NCBI GenBank assembly: GCA_016928305.1
Contig: JAFGKY010000026.1
Coordinates: 1-36,331 of the forward strand
Direction of reading: 5' to 3'
Length of the DNA stretch: 36,331 nucleotides
Source: Bacteroidales bacterium
GTDB lineage: Bacteria > Bacteroidota > Bacteroidia > Bacteroidales > UBA10428
The translations under genes were made by a program, and so were the position numbers. The notes below the pieces were generated by a model, which saw only the letters and a list, made by a program, of their open reading frames with translations, had not been told where the DNA came from and did no database searches. The stretch's first letter is position 1. Each line of letters starts with the position of its first letter. Shown piece after piece: positions 35,606 to 36,331 of this stretch.

Positions 35606-36203
35606 GTTTTAATCGCACCATAGTGGAATTGAAATATATAATTAAATTACTTGCTTGGTTGCTAAAATTTGTTTTAATCGCACCATAGTGGAATTGAAAT
35701 CACAAAGTACCATAAGGGTTAAAAAATTAAGTAATGTTTTAATCGCACCATAGTGGAATTGAAATAAACGTCCGGTATTGTGGTTCAGTAAATTTTATTT
35801 TAGTTTTAATCGCACCATAGTGGAATTGAAATTAATGAATTTGCAGCGATGAATATTCCTTATGCAAAGTTTTAATCGCACCATAGTGGAATTGAAATTA
35901 GTTTTATTAATTTACTTTAAATAAACCTTCTTCGTTTTAATCGCACCATAGTGGAATTGAAATAACAGATATTATGGGATTGTGGTTGTCGTTTTGAAAG
36001 TTTTAATCGCACCATAGTGGAATTGAAATATTATGGATGATGAGTGAACAATCGAAAAAATTTAGTTTTAATCGCACCATAGTGGATCCCGATCTAGAAT
36101 TTCTTGGCAAAGCGTAGCCATCTGTTATTTCCTGTTCAATCTGTTTTATGCATCGCTTTGCTTAGAAATTCTACGTCGGGACGCACCATAGTGGAATTGA
36201 AAT
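35606..36203 (+). CRISPR. Type I-B CRISPR array, 8 repeats and 7 spacers
   Basis: The 30-bp repeats begin GTTTTAAT and end ATTGAAAT. Starts are 35606, 35671, 35736, 35803, 35869, 35934, 36000 and 36065. Spacers are 35, 35, 37, 36, 35, 36 and 35 bp. All seven intact repeats are identical. The last repeat is broken by an inserted element at 36087-36181. The array is read away from cas2, so the newest spacers are on the left. Seven spacers make a short array. The 3' ATTGAAAT gives the usual 8-nt crRNA handle. Spacer origins cannot be judged without a search. Confidence 0.97.
36087..36181. mobile_element. 95-bp foldback element inserted in the last CRISPR repeat
   Basis: The ends form a 28-bp inverted repeat with 24 matches, from TCCCGATCTAG on the left to CTACGTCGGGA on the right. 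A 39-nt centre separates them. It carries no reading frame. The 14 bp CGCACCATAGTGGA directly before it (36073-36086) and directly after it (36182-36195) are identical, as a target duplication would be. Confidence 0.85.
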
Positions 36204-36331
36204 TGAAAAATAGCAATGATATTTTAAAATATAATATATAATGTGAATTAAGAGTTGAAACCATTGCCCAAAAAGATACAATAAAAGTTAATTCAATAGC
36301 CCCAACCTTCAGGTTGGGGGAATTGTATAGA
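36204..36331. other. Region after the array
   Basis: There are no further repeats. A CCCCAACC/GGTTGGGG hairpin with loop TTCA lies at 36300-36319, without a T-tract. It may be an interspersed repeat or a weak terminator. The window ends here. Confidence 0.5.

Noticed and set aside
35636..36064. Spacers matching genes in this window (self-targeting)
   Set aside because: I saw no long match by eye, but I cannot run a search, so nothing is claimed.

Overview
The window looks like a chromosomal segment from a member of the Bacteroidota. The signs are a periplasmic-propeller hybrid histidine kinase with a Y_Y_Y domain, an ECF sigma factor paired with a membrane and beta-barrel partner, TAnnTTTG-like promoter boxes, weak Shine-Dalgarno sequences, MacB-type ABC operons with two permeases, a serpin lipoprotein, and AT-rich intergenic DNA full of GC-rich palindromes. 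I cannot place it below phylum or class.

Left part (1-21.0 kb, mostly conserved genes). A very large hybrid sensor kinase runs off the left edge on the minus strand. Next come tRNA-Ser(GCT) with its terminator and rearranged tRNA-like relics, dnaB (minus), ispE (plus), a carboxyltransferase/biotin-carrier pair (minus), and an ECF sigma factor with a transmembrane/outer-membrane-barrel partner (minus). These are followed by a serpin lipoprotein with a small Cys-rich lipoprotein (plus), then a four-gene MacB-like export operon (ATPase, two permeases, HlyD-type adaptor) behind a possible sigma-54 promoter. A structured intergenic region and a 68-residue coiled-coil protein close this part.

Right part (21.0-36.3 kb). 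This is a complete type I-B CRISPR-Cas locus in the order cas6 - cas8b - cas7 - cas5 - cas3 - cas4 - cas1 - cas2 - array, all on the plus strand but broken up by other genes. A REP-associated tyrosine transposase (RAYT) with many REP hairpins and an HU-like gene relic sit between cas6 and cas8b. REPs, a minus-strand DUF6429-like gene and a SWIM zinc-finger gene lie between cas3 and cas4. An AAA-type ATPase with its own 14-bp iterons lies between cas4 and cas1. The SWIM gene ends one base before cas4 begins. The interference cassette (cas8b-cas3) is visibly more AT-rich than cas6, cas4 and cas1, and it lies exactly between two REP clusters, which suggests it moved as a module.

The array has eight 30-bp repeats and seven spacers of 35-37 bp. 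The last repeat is split by a 95-bp foldback element flanked by a 14-bp direct duplication. Reconstruction gives one intact repeat cut symmetrically 8 nt from each end. The TCCCGA/TCGGGA ends of this element recur in a palindrome that replaces part of a tRNA-Ser relic at 5.8 kb. The most interesting leads are this palindrome family, the SWIM-cas4 coupling, the ATPase inside the adaptation module, and the REP-carrying RAYT.
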